Source: Dipteris shenzhenensis (lineage: Eukaryota; Polypodiophyta; Polypodiopsida; Gleicheniales). Taken from it: a DNA stretch of 64,000 bases. A program made the translations under genes and the position numbers. The notes beneath the pieces are model-generated. The model searched no databases. It saw nothing but the letters and a program-made list of their open reading frames with translations, and was not told the DNA's origin. The DNA lies in the NCBI GenBank assembly GCA_047967505.1, contig CM106538.1, one strand, 5' to 3'. This document shows positions 33,547 through 46,554 of this stretch, one piece after another (within the stretch, counting starts at the first letter, position 1; each line of letters begins with the position of its first letter).

Positions 33547-34150
33547 GGATTTTGAGTCCTACATTTATGCACAGTCTTTGACCTCTCCATTGGCTCCCAA
33601 AAAAATCAAATGCAGCAAGATGGGCTGGCCTCTATGTATATGATAATGTATGGTGGTCTATCAACAACAATCGGCAATACTGATTTCTACAAAAATCCAA
33701 TTTGCGACTTTTGCTCAATGAGTCTCATAACCACTCCACAATGGTTAAGTGGTTATCCTCATTGGATGTAATCTTTTAGGCTCTAAGGCTCTTAGCAATT
33801 GGAGAGCTTTTATAAATGTAATCTCTTTTGTTCAATTTTTGCTCCATGAGACTCTCAGCAATTGAAAGTTGTTAATTTTTACAAACTTTCTTTGGATGTA
33901 GATGTAATCTATTTTGTTCAATTTTTCCTCCGTTCAATTTTTGCTCCATGAGACTCTCAACAATTGCTGAGTTGTTAATTTTTATAAACTATATTTGCAT
34001 GTAGATGTAATCTCTTTTGCTCAAATTTTTCTCCATGAGGCTCTAAGCAATTCCTGAGTTGTTATAAGTTGTCTTAGGATGTAATCTCTTTGTTTAACGT
34101 CTGCTCTCAGTAATTGTTGAGTTGTTACACTCGCTGCGCGTAATCTCTTT
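33547..34150. repeat. Palindrome-containing tandem repeat family, locus B
   Basis: It begins ttttgagtcctac and shares with 21969-22460 the blocks acctctccattg, ggatgtaatctttt and ctctcaacaattgctgag. Four to five ~95-bp sub-units include gatgtaatctcttttgttca and tttttgctccatgagactct. Confidence 0.8.
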
Positions 34151-34199
34151 TAAGTTTCAACTTTAATATAAAATAATACTAATATTGTAGTAATTGCTG

Positions 34200-34740
34200 G
34201 TAGTTGGTTGCAATCATTGCACAAGCAATTGGTACACAAAGAAACACATTTTTCTTGGTTTTAGGATTAACTGCAAGCAGCACTAAAATAGTTCCAAGAA
34301 CCAACGTGGTGGTTGCAACGAAATACATTTTTTCTTGGTTTAGGATTATTGGCAACCCACATTAAAATAGAACCAGTGTAGTGGTTGCACACAAAAATAC
34401 ATTTTTCTTGGTTTTAGGATGAACTACAAGTAGCACAAAAATAGCTCTAAGAACCAGTGCGGTGGCTGGAAGGAAATACATTTTTGTTGGTTTATAATTA
34501 ACTCTTGCAACCCCCACTAAAATAGAACTAGCGCGGTGGTTGCACAAGGGAACACATTTTCCTTTGTTTAGGATTAACTTTAACTTTGTGGAGCCACCAC
34601 ACTAAATAAAACAGCATAGTTGTTGCGAGGAAATACATTTTCCTTGGTTTGGGATTAACCACAACCGGCACTACAAATAGAACCAACATAGTGGTTGCAC
34701 AAGGAAATACATTTTCCTTTACTTAGGATTAAGTTACCAC
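34200..34740. repeat. ~85-bp degenerate tandem repeat, about seven units
   Basis: Each unit contains aaatacatttttcttggttt, aggattaactgcaa, actaaaatagaaccag and ggtggttgcac. Divergence between units is about 15-25% by eye. Confidence 0.85.
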
Positions 34741-35599
34741 ATAATCATATCATAAATGGGGTTTGTGTAGCACTGCTTGTAATGGGATTAGACCATATGT
34801 CTCCCAAAGGTTACTGTTGCTTATATTGTTGAATTGCCTCTTGTGCTTGAATGCTAAATAGCCACATTACAACAAATCTACAAACACAAAACTCTTTTAG
34901 GAGGTTCATCATCAACAAAGCTCTCAATTGGATGGGGCTTCTCGGCAAGGGATTGCTGTGTTGAACATTGCCCTTCTTCAACGAAAAGAAGTGCACATGG
35001 GAATGGTCCCAGTCTAAAATTCTAAGGGGATTTATGCATATCATTTCTTTGTACCTCACCCATAATCTTTGAGTGTAGAAAATATGCTTGATTGACCCTA
35101 TTTCCTTGCTCAATTGTATGCAATAGTGCAAAATTATCTTTTGACATGTAATCTATCTTGACGAGTAGCATCTCCTATGGTATGAAGTGCTTTGATTACA
35201 ATCACTTAGTTGTGGAGGCATGGATCATGTGGACAGTCAGATCTAATTGGCTAATCATGGGGCGAATTTTGGAAATGCTCCTGGAACAATAGGAGAGACT
35301 CCACATCAACGTGGCTACATGCCATGCATTGGTCAAAGCACATGGAATACATGGCATGTTACATTTGGATCGATTGGATTGGTCGACTACTTTTATCAAG
35401 GTGGTTATGGATTTGTGTGGCCTCCTTATACCGTCATTGAGCTTCAAGCTTCTCCTTCTTGTCCTAACTCTCAAAGAGAGCCGCATACAGAGGCTTTGGC
35501 TAGTTCTAGTATTGTGTCTAGTCTATAAGCAAGTATTCACCGTGTCAGGGTCAATCCTTATGATGTGAATTGCAACAAACACAGTCCAAGTGCATGGTA

Positions 35600-35847
35600 A
35601 TTTAGGTCTTTAAATAGAGTCCTAAGTTGATATCAATAAAAGTTCAATCTCTCGGTTCATTGAGTCACAAATCTCGTTCCGTAATTAAGCAATTGCATGT
35701 ACATGAGGAACGATTTAATCTCGTTCTTGTTTTGTTTATGTCGAGTGTTTATTTGCTTTATTCTATATCACATGTGGAAGTTATATTGAGTGCATTCAAA
35801 ATTCAGCAAGGTTTGCATGCTTGAAATTCCAACAAGTGGTATCAGAG
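35600..35847 (+). repeat. LTR 3' part with tRNA-Met primer-binding site
   Basis: The plus strand has TGGTATCAGAG at 35837-35847, a standard initiator-Met tRNA primer-binding site. Just upstream are an LTR-like end (attccaaca), an R/U5-like stretch and ataaaagttcaatctctcgg near 35634. No matching 3' LTR or pol sequence follows, so this is the 5' end of a deleted element. Confidence 0.6.
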
Positions 35848-36090
35848 TAGTATGTAAAATAGTCGAACAATTCACGGATATGTTAGAGTTTAAATAGTTT
35901 GTCATTAACAAAAATGTAATGCCCTTGATTGATCTAAATGAAACACCTATAGCAACAAGCTATCTAAAAGGGAATTGATTCTTTATTATTGAAATTCAAA
36001 TTTTGTATAATTCACAAAAAAGCAACTCAAGAAAATATCATCACGTCAAACTTATGAGGTGCCTATTTCGAAACTATCCCAACACAAACC

Positions 36091-36256
36091 AATAGGTTAA
36101 GTAAATATACTTAGTCTACCTTGCATATAGAATACTATGAAATATAAGCACTCTTTGATACCACTACATTAGTAATAGGTTAAGTAAATATACTTAGTCT
36201 ACCTTGCGTATAGAATACTATGAAATATAAGCACTCTTTGATGCCACTGCATAAGT
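36091..36256. repeat. 83-bp tandem duplication
   Basis: aataggttaagtaaatatac starts at 36091 and again at 36174; the two 83-bp copies differ at a few bases. Confidence 0.95.
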
Positions 36257-36551
36257 TGTCTATCCCAAATTATTGTTTTTCAAAATTCAGGTAATAACTT
36301 GCTTAGCCTACTTACCATCTTAGAAAGCATGAGCCATTTCATTGATAGTTATCACAGAATTATGCCCAAATCAATTGACCAGCTTAATGTCATATAATTG
36401 CTCCAACCTTGTATTGGATCATAGTACCCGATTAGTGTTTGGCAACTCATTAAATAAACATACACATTCCTTATCTTTGTAATCTATGTTGAGCTAAAGT
36501 GGGATGAGCTATCATAGAAGGACTTGGATGCTATGGCAACTTGCATTGGAT

Positions 36552-36673
36552 TTGGAAACAACACGTTTCCAATTTCTAAAACTCTAGAGATGGGAGAAGA
36601 GGCTCCAAGAAATTGGAAACAACATGTTTCCAAGTTCTAAAACTCTAGAGATGGAAGAAGAGGCTCCAAGAAA
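36552..36673. repeat. 61-bp tandem duplication
   Basis: ttggaaacaacacgtttcca at 36552 and its near copy at 36613 are followed by the same ctctagagatgggagaagag block. Confidence 0.95.
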
Positions 36674-36753
36674 TATGGATGTTGAGTAGAGTATTGAGGA
36701 TGAATGCTTTCTCAAAGATGCTAGCACATTTAATAAAAACAGAGATGAGAATT

Positions 36754-37063
36754 AAGAAGGCATCGCTGTGGTATAGGGAGGTCAATGTCAATCATATCAA
36801 TCACCTAAATGAGGCCACATGGAATCATTGGGTGTTTTTTATGACAAGTTGGAAGCCTAGCTGGCAAATCCTAACTCGATATATTTTAGGTTGATAAAGG
36901 CACTTCTTAAGAAGGCATCGCTATGGTATAGGGAGGTCAATGTCAATCATATCAATCACCTAAATGAGGCCACATGGAGTCTTTGGGTGTTTTTTATGAC
37001 AAGTTGGAAGCCTAGCTGGCAAATCCTAACTCGATATATTTTAGGTTGATAAAGGCACTTCTT
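36754..37063. repeat. 155-bp tandem duplication
   Basis: aagaaggcatcgctgtggta starts at 36754 and 36909. The copies are nearly identical and include gtgttttttatgacaagttg. The frame over the first copy shows no known domain. Confidence 0.95.
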
Positions 37064-37459
37064 ATTTTCTAGAGTGTGGTTGCAAGCTCAGGGATGAATT
37101 AGGTTTGAAAACTTTCACCACGGCCTAGGTGTGAAAGTTCAAGGGGGACTAGAGTTGTAGGTTAAAGCTATGGCCAAGTCACATGAGGAAATTAGTGTTT
37201 AGAATTGAGTTTAGGTTTCCAAGGAGGTTTCCATCATGGCAATGTAGTCTTCACAAAGAAGAGATTGTGAAGAGTGTTAGGAGTGGGAGACTCTATTAAG
37301 AAAGGTGCAACGAGAAGGGGCGCCTTTCCCATAACTACTAGTAGCAAAAGCTTTTAGGGATCCTTTGTACTATCCTACAAAGGCGGTCGAGGACAGGAAG
37401 GGTTCCAACAACTACATGACAACATGAGGGTGGGAATCTTTTACTTACTACAAAGGAAA

Positions 37460-37541
37460 GCGGCAACTTGCCCACTACTACAAGTACCAAGGTGCTACAA
37501 GCGGCAACTTGCCCACTACTACAAGTAGCAAGGTGTCTCTA
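37460..37541. repeat. 41-bp tandem duplication
   Basis: gcggcaacttgcccactact is found at 37460 and 37501. It is the fourth local tandem duplication within 1.5 kb. Confidence 0.9.
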
Positions 37542-37689
37542 CAAATTGCATATAAAATCTTGACCAAGAATTGATGAAGCACTGTAGCACGTACACACCG
37601 AAGTAAAAATCAACACATTCTACACCCAAATTCCATATTCAAGGAGATACAAAGTGGTCCCTTTGCCTTTGAATGGGGTCCATCCTTGA

Positions 37690-39185
37690 TCTAACTTGGA
37701 GATGTTATTAAGCCTTCCACTAATATGGACCTTCGGTCATCATAAACCAAAGTTAGTCATCATGTGCACTGATCTCTGCTGGAACGTGGGGGAGAATAGA
37801 TGCATTGTGGTGGCAAGAGGTGTGAGAACACAAAAGATTAGCAATGGGTGTTCTCTTGATTTGAGAGGGAAGTCCCTCTTTTATAGAATGGGAGAGAGGG
37901 TGGCCTAAATCAATGGCACCTCTCCTACATCAATGGAGGGAAATCCTAAATCATAGGAACTCCACAATCATAGGCACCACCCCATGTGGGGGCCTTTGCA
38001 TTACATCATCACCTGTGTCATGGCCTATGGCACTAAGTGTGCCTCTTCTACACACACACACAACCATATGACTGCTAGTGGACGCACACATGCTCCTAGC
38101 AAGCCCTTGATCACACATATCCCAACATACCCCCTCTCAAGGGTTTGCCTCATGCTATGTCAAAGGATACATCTAGTCACATAATTTCTCATGCCATCTC
38201 ATGGTGGTCAAGGATAAATCTATGGCTAGGATCTCATGCTAGCAAAGGTGCCCAAGGGTCAAGGTTTACAAAAATGGGATAGACCCCTCCAAAATGGTTA
38301 TCTCCCTTGCATGTACAAGGATGAATCTTAGGCCTTTGTGTGGACCTAGTTTCTCATTTCTACAAGAGGTACCATGGGGGTAAACACATATCACATGGCC
38401 TACATCATATGGTGACCAGAGGTGATTTACAAAATACAAAACACATAACATTCTTTTTGGAGTACTATTCCAGGCAGAGAACGTCAAAATTTGACCAAGT
38501 GATGATAAATAAAGTTCAAAAGACAAAGTGCTCAAAAGGCATAGTCTTTATCTTCTACCACAAAGTTTGATTCTTCATTTGTTGATGGAGTCTTTCCTTC
38601 AGCAAGATTTCCTTTGTTGTTGATGCAGCTCTTCTTCACATGAAATGCTTCATTCTCTTGGGAGTCATTCCTCTCTTCTTAGGCTTGTCTCTTGGAGAGC
38701 AGCTGTAGATAAAACCTTTTTAGGTGGCAATACTCCATAGTATGATTGGGTACTCCACAGAAGGCACATATCTTTTTCTTGGTGTTCACCTTGATGAAAT
38801 ATTCACCATTACAGGGCTTTACTCTCATTCTTGGCTTCTTTTGGAATGCTTTCCTCTAAGATACATAGTCAATGTCAGAGGAACTATATGATGAAGGCAT
38901 ATTGGGAAGGTCTTACCACTAATGTGGCAGTGTCCAGTCCCTTACAAAGAAGTCTCCTTCTCCACAAGTATAATTGGTTGGAGAGAGAGTTAAATACCCC
39001 AGACTCTTAGCATAAAGGAAATTCTAGGCACCACCCCATGTGGGGGCCTTTGCATTACATCATCACCTGTGTCATGGCCTATGGCACTAAGTGTGTCTCT
39101 TCTACACACACACACACACAACCATATGACTGCTAGTGGATGCACACATGCTCCTAGCAAGCCCTCGATCACACATATCCCAACA
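37690..39185 (-). mobile_element. Non-autonomous LTR element with gag zinc knuckle
   Basis: A ~157-bp segment (37971-38127) recurs at 39025-39185 with over 90% identity by eye. Both end cccaaca next to a purine-tract complement (taccccctctc at 38128; atctccactctcc at 39186), the expected layout of minus-strand LTRs. The left copy extends leftward through an LTR-like region with a minus-strand TCTATAAAAGAGG box near 37880-37892. Between them the minus strand encodes a zinc knuckle C-AF-C-GVPN-H-TMEY-C (about 38760-38800), typical of gag. No pol is present. Confidence 0.6.
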
Positions 39186-39189
39186 ATCT

Positions 39190-39980
39190 CCACTCTCCAA
39201 ACCAAAGTTGGATTATCATGTCATCTCATGACCACATTCAAGTCAACTACAAACCAACGTTGGGCTATCCTGTTTGTATAGGGTTTGCAGTTATGATATC
39301 TAGCCATGCTTATTCTAAAGCAGATGTGGGTTAGTGTCAACTCTAAACTAGAGTTGGGTTTTATGTCCACTCATTATGGTCAACAAGCAAAGTACTTTTT
39401 TGTCTCGCATCTCTCCCTCTACTTGTTTGTCTATTTGTGGAAGGGTAGTGTTGGGGTTGCATTTGAGGGGTGCGATCATCTGATGTGAATTCCATTTGTG
39501 ATCTGAGGCAAAACCTTGGGTACTCTGAACCAAGTTGGGTATCATGTCCATTCATGTACCAAAGTTGAGTTATTATGTGCACTCATGTTTGCTCCATTCA
39601 TGTCCATTCATGTACCAAAGTTGAGTTAATATGTGCACTCGTGTTTGCTCCAAACCCGAGCGAAGTTATCACGATCTGAGTGAATCTATCATGGTGAAAC
39701 TCAAGAGCTACCACGTCTGCACATGTTCGCTCCGAACCAGAGTTGGGTTATGAGGTTGATTCATGTGGGTTGATGAACTAGAGGGCATCACGTCCTCTCA
39801 AGCAAGTCCTTTTTTGCCTGGTCAACTTGCTTGCTCAAGTGAACTGGGGCTTGTCAACGTTGGACCAAAGTTGCGTTAGCAAGTGTCCACTCTGAATGAG
39901 AGCTCATGTTGACAGGCTCAAACCAAGGTTGGGTTGTGATGTGAGCACTCTAGTGAGAGGTGGGTTATGATGTGATGGTC
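39190..39980. repeat. Degenerate ACCAAAGTTGGGTTATCATGT array upstream of FKBP42
   Basis: About ten degenerate units of accaaagttgggttatNatg plus tccactcatg or gcactcatg occur, spaced irregularly. A lone unit lies at 37743. The array ends about 155 bp before the FKBP42 start codon, so it occupies the proximal promoter. Confidence 0.8.
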
Positions 39981-40133
39981 GAACAAGCGAGTACTTAAAT
40001 TTCTCAAGAGAGGAATGTGGATTGAAGATGCTCTGTGAGCTTGCGTTGCAGCCATGGCTCTCTGACCTTTCATCTTCATCCTCCTCTTGCCTAACTCCCT
40101 TCCCCCTTAGCATCCATTGCTCTGCACTTCACC

Positions 40134-40195
40134 ATGAACCAGCAAGCCACTCGCCCAGAAATCCAGCAAGATGAATCAGAGTCCTCCGATGGTTT

Positions 40196-40236
<41 letters not shown>

Positions 40237-43200
40237 GCTCCTTTGCCTGCTCACAGTTCCTTGATTTTCTCTTCAAATTTTGTCCATCCTGCCTCTACCT
40301 GTGCGCTTTGAGCGTTTCTGCCGGCCTGCACGCAGCTGATTGGACACTTCCCGAGTTGCATGAACGCCCATGACAGTTTTCGCTTGTGTTTCAGGCAATG
40401 ACGACGCAGTCCAAGTTGAGGGCTCCGTTTTTAAAAGCGCCGCTCTCGAGCGAGACGAAGCATTGCCACCCAAGGTCGCGTCGGAAGTGGAAGTGCTGCA
40501 TGAGGGAGTGACAAAACAAATCGTAAAGGAGGGTCATGGAAAGCCTCCTTCGCAACAATCCACTTGCTTTTGTGAGTGCACGTTGAGGTTTATGCAGTGA
40601 GATTTACTTCATTGTGAAACTATTTCAACAAGAGGGTACCTCTATAGATCAACGTACAGACAGGATCTTTGTCCAGGGAATGTTATGACCGAGTCTTATA
40701 GGAGTAAGCGTGCTTCGCTGTTGGGAATAGATACTTAAGACTGGCAAAATTGATATTTCTTGTATACGACAGAGGCCAACAACTCTCTTTCTCAATCAAT
40801 GTGTGTCCATCTGTGACTTCTTTTCCCTGGAACAATATAACATCTCCAACGCATCACAACAATGCAGCGATAAAATAATTGACATGGCAAGCTTGCTTTA
40901 AGAGGTACTATAATTTGCCAAGGTAGTTGAGCAATCGGCTGAATGCTTTGTGGACTTGTCAAGGCTTTGCATGGAAACTATCATTCTCGGAGACTGGGTC
41001 TTCCCATATCTTTAGTTCTTGTCAAAAGTTTAAACTTTCGGGACCATTATATAAAATACAGCCTATTATGAAACATAGAGGTGAAACATCATGCCAGCGT
41101 AACAACCCAAGGACAGATTTTACTGTGCTATGATAAGAATATTATTTTTACACTGATGCTTTGTTTCCATTTGCAGTGTAAATGAACTTGGGTTCTGCTT
41201 GTTGTGAATTGATAACTTTTGATGACTTGCCTTTACGTCTCTTGTTTTTTGAACTGGCAGTACATTATCGAGCATGGACTGAGATGACCATGCACAAATT
41301 TCAGGATACTTTCCAGGAACAGCAACCGATGGAACTGGTCCTGGGGCATGGTGAATCATCAGCCTTAGCTTCCTATCCCTCTAGTATTCTGCCCAGAATT
41401 GTTAGAACTACATGTATTTCGCTTATTTGGATGGGTGCATTCACCTTTTACTTTCTTATGTATGCTGCCAAAATTCTCTTAAATTTCAGATGTGACTTTT
41501 ACAACCTTATCTATTTTTTCTACCAGAGAAGACAGTACATCGAGGTCTCGCTATAGCAGTTGGAAGCATGAAAGCTGGTGAAAGTGCTCTCTTTCACGTT
41601 GGTTGGCAACTTGGTTATGGTGAAGAAGGGAATTTTTCCTTCCCTAACGTGCCACCAAAGGCGGACCTTATCTATGAAGTTGAAATGATTGGGTTTGAGG
41701 ATGGGAAAGAAGTGAGTGTGCAAGTGTACCTTTCCAACTGTGCTCGGAATTCATGCAATCTCTCCTTGGTGTCCTTTTTGATTCATGTACAGTTCTGCAG
41801 TGGATTTGTCATGATTCGACCAAGTACACCAGCTTTTTTCCCAATTCCAGTTTATGTTTTAATGCATGACTGTTTGTTGGTGAGGATTGAAAGATGATCT
41901 CTGATGTGGAGCTTGAGAGTAGCTTTTTATAGTGTGTGATGTGCATATTTTATAGAGCATGTAGATGACAGCATCAAACACTGCACGTGTAACTTGGCAG
42001 AGTACCTGTGCATGCAAATGTTTTTAAAAATCTACTTTTTCACGAGAAATTTGTCACGATTAACGAAGCTTATGCTGAAATTATGCATGTAGGGAAAGCC
42101 TCGTTCTCAGATGACTGTTGAGGAGCGTATTGAAGCAGCAGATAGGAGAAAGGCAGATGGAAACCAGCTTTTCAAAGATGACAAAATTGAGGAAGCCATA
42201 CAGCAGTACGAGATGGTACCTAATCCTTGCCAAAACCTGATTTTCGTCCCAAAACAACTAAAAGGTTATCAGAGTTAACAAGAGGGCTGTCAATTCCTTT
42301 TCTAATCAATACAACTGTAGAAATGAAATGCCACACAATTCTATACTCACTTTTTATGAGCTATTCTGGCAAAAGCTAAGATTGCTTCAAAGGTCTTGTG
42401 CTCCTGCTGAAAGCATATAATGTGCAGCCTGCAAGACAAGAAATACAGCAGAAAAGAACCTTGGAAACAGCAAGTCACTATAACCCATCTTTTTGTCCTA
42501 GAGATGGAGGTGTCAAGTTTGACTCTTGCTGGCTTAAACATGGGACGTGCTCCATAGCAGGGGTGTGTGAGATGTAGTTCTGGGCAGCACCATGTGCTCA
42601 TATGTGTGTGATGCTACGTCCGTATCATCAAACTCCCTTACCATTAGCAGCTGTTGGAGTTAGGATGATAACACACTGCTAAAACGAGTCTTTAGAAAGA
42701 ACTATCTCAATATTAGCCATACGACTATCATATGTATGTGTCATTCAGATGGTCAATCATGGCAGAATATTTAACGAGGAATATCCCTAACCATACCTTC
42801 CCAACTTGTGGGCTGAAACACCTCAACCGTCTGTGCTTGCTCACCTGTATATGATTATGTGGATGACTTAATCTGTGTTGAAACTGTTGTTGCCTTATGT
42901 TTCTTATATGCTTCATGGGCTCATCAAGGCTTTTAAATGAAAACAAAAGATGTTCCATATTGGGAATGAACTTGCATAACTGCTGCACCTTCTTTCTAGG
43001 TTTTTGTGCTTTGCTTGTGTGGGAGAGTCTTCTAAAGCAGTTAAAGCTTGACTGAGGAGAGTGAGCCTACTTCTTCATTTGCCTTCTCCTTCAATGCTAG
43101 GTGTCAGCACAGCTGGGTCTGCTGTTGACCTTTGGAGTTGTGACAAAAACTCAGTACGAGTAATATGGGTAGGACTGTTCTAGCCAAATAGTGCAATAGG

Positions 43201-43385
43201 GGGCATTATAGGAAGGGCTATACAAGTCAACTTTGTAGTGCACAATACATCAAGTTTGATATGACCTTCATCATATCTCCCTAGTCTACTTTGAGCTCCT
43301 TACTAGATGCTAGAAATAGCAGGAGGGGACAAAAGGAATGAGAAAATGAGTGAAGGAACTAATGTGCATGCCGGGTGTGTGAACT

Positions 43386-43430
<45 letters not shown>

Positions 43431-46400
43431 GTGTGTGTGTGTGGATGTGTGTGTGTGTGAGAGAGAGAGAGTGCGACCTCTGCTGTTCAGCCTCGTCAAG
43501 GTTTCCGTACAGCCCCCCCTTCTGTCCATACACCTGTACGGTCCTCATACAGCATTCACACGCTGTTCGTACGTCCGTACAAACAGATAGGTTAGGTGGA
43601 CGTACCTCCGTGTAGTTCTGCATGCAGCTCCGTACAGTCCCGTCTGCATCTCCGTACAGTCCCGTCTGCAGCTCCGTACACGTTTGTTGTTTCTGTACTT
43701 CTCCGTACAGTCCTGTGTCTGTACGCTCTTTTTTTCCTTCTTGTCTTGTCGTAGTTCAATCATGGCTTCAGGTTCGGATGTTTGTACATATGCTCGAAAA
43801 GAAAGGCCCGCAGATGCTAAGCGCCGCCTATCAGAGCCTGCATCACAAGATGATGAACTTACTATGGAAGCTCAGTACGTGTTTGACACCCTTAAGGATG
43901 ACTTTCAACAGTCACGACAGGAATGGGGCAAACCGGTTCCAGAGGTCACGTACAAATTGAAATTGCCGTCCCTCGTGAATCCTCTCAGGAAGTTTTCTCA
44001 AACTGCGGTTATAATTTTCTTTCCAGGAAGAATCCCAGCGGACAGTGATGCAGTGGATTAAGTCCATCCTTGGAGGATGCTTTGTAGAGGGAGTGTATTT
44101 TGCTTCCAGAGGCTTTTATGAGGTGTACCTCAACAGGGGACTCATCAAATGTGAAATGCTTGAAAAAGGTCTAAAAAGTCAATGAGAAAGAAAACTGAAA
44201 TCATCATGAGAGTACTGTCAATGTTGCACATTGCGTACACAAGAGAGAGAGAGAGAGGGGCAAGATAACCTCGTTTATAGCATGCAAAACAGTGCCAACC
44301 AGAGGTGTTTGTGAGGAGGAAATGGAAGAATGAATACGTGGCAAGCGCAATGGAACAATCCATATGTGGCAAGGAAGCCTTATCTATAGTGTTGGGATAG
44401 GGGCTGCAACTAGCCAACCCAGGTCCGCTTAACCCGACCCAGGTAAGCTCAGCTGCCCCGACCTTGGTCAGCCGACTGACCTGCCCTTGGTCAGCCGACT
44501 GACCCGCTCCTGGTCAGCCACACTGCTGACCTGGTTAGCCCCAGCCAGCTGGCACAAAACCAGCCTGTAACAGGCCCTTGACTAGCCTTCTAACTTGCCC
44601 CTAACCCTGGCTAAATGCCCTGGTAAACAGCCCCCAAACTAACTGCGAAAACTACTCCTTTTCAGGGCAGGCACACTCACATAGAAGCCCTTCACTCTCC
44701 ACACATGAGATGCTCTAAATGAAGATGCAACCATGGACCCTCCAGCACCTGAATATTGGAATCACTTTGGAGAGAGCACCTGTCAATCTGGATCCTCGAA
44801 ACACAATGCCACCATGAACAGCAAAGAGATCTGCTTGGCTTTTGATTTTCCATACCAGTGTGCAGTGAATTCCAAGTAAAGAATGCTGAGCTGTAGAGCA
44901 AACCATGCCCAATATCCATTGGCGAACACATAACATCTAGGAACCCCGAACAATAAACTCGAAAACGTCCTGTCCATAGTCTTTGCTACACCAAGCAATG
45001 AACTTTGAACACATCAAGTCCATAGCTCAGCCCGCTCTTCCGCCCATAAGCCCTCTCTGGCTGTGGCATCCCTACCTTTTTGCTAGAAAGCAGGTGCAAT
45101 CTGGAGTTCTTGAGCAAGAGCTGCCTCGGATCACCAGACTTGTCCGAAGAAGAGCCTGCATGATGAAGTTGTGTCCTAGTCCTTGGATTTCATCTTGTGC
45201 TTGGACTGACAATCATTTGCAAAGTGACTTCTCTTCGTACGGGCATAGCACCAGCTTCTTCCTTTCTTCTACACTATTAAAAGTCCCTGATCACCACCAT
45301 GAGACACCTTCAACTTACCTGGGACAGGAGAATAGATTCCTCCTCCAAGAGAAGGGAGCAGATGTCATCAAAATCCAACTGATTTGTCGAAACCTGGCAC
45401 CGCAATGCTTGGGAAACGACATCATACGCTGTTGGAAGCTTCGTGAGGGTAAATGCAGCCAACTGAGGAGAGGATAAGGAAGCACCCATTGCCTGTAGCT
45501 GGTCATGGATTACCTTGGCCTTCATTATAAACGGCTGCATCAAGCTACTTGCAGGAAATTCAAGATTGTAGAGCTGACCTTGCAAAGTGACAACCCCCGT
45601 ATGAAGAATCCCGGGCATAGAGATCCTCAACCTAGATCAGACTTTAGAGGCACTAGCCAAGGCTTGCACTGCTGGGGAGACCTCGTTTGTAATGGTCCGC
45701 ACCAACGCCGAATGTGCCTTAGAATCACGGTCCTCCCAATCTTGGAGTTCCTCAAGGAAAGCTTCATCCCGGTCAATCCCAACGTATCGAGTTCTTTGGA
45801 TGTTTGGGCTTCCTTTCATACCCTTGAATGATTTCCTAGAGGCTTTTGTGAATGAACTAGATTTTCATGTTCAGCTTCCAATGAGCATATTGGATCCATT
45901 GAATTTGTCCTCCTTGCTCATACACGGGTGTTGCCATGGATCCACTCCAATCACTCACACACACGTGTTGAAAATCAGAGGAACAGCCCTGATGAAGGGG
46001 AGGATGGGTGGGAAAGAAGAAGAGATAAGGAGGGTGGCTGGGGAAAGAAGAGAAGGGGGGCTGGATGGGAAAGTAGGAAGGCAGAAGAAGCTGCTAAGGC
46101 GCCTTCTTCAAAAAATTCCAAATCCCTTGGGGTCCATGCCCGCAATCATAGTTTTTTCCATACGTTAACATACGCATACGGTATATGGGCACGGAAGTAT
46201 GGATCAGCCCCTAGGGCTGAATCATTTGTGACCCTAATTTTACAATTTAAACAACCAGGAAAATATACATTGTACACATTTAATTGACAGAGAGCTACAA
46301 AACTTTCAACTTCAAACTTCAAACGTCAAACTTGTATTAATTTTAAAGTGAAGAAATTGATTTCAAAATTTTCAGTGACCAGCACCCTCTGACGTGTGTC

Positions 46401-46511
46401 ACGCCTGCCAGTGGTAAATTTCATGAGCCCACACTCTCTAGGTCCAAGGCCAGCTTCTAGACGACTTGCGGCTCTGATACCATGTAAATGTTGCACATTG
46501 CGGAAGCATAC

Positions 46512-46554
<43 letters not shown>

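Noticed and set aside
33152-33643. 163-codon ORF as a gene
   Set aside because: Begins with GTG, has no motif, and its end runs into the palindromic repeat family.
43303-43623. ORFs on both strands across 43.3-43.6 kb
   Set aside because: They are translations of GT/GA microsatellites.
45928-46287. Plus-strand ORFs inside the intron-5 element
   Set aside because: They are antisense to the element's gag leader and have no domain.
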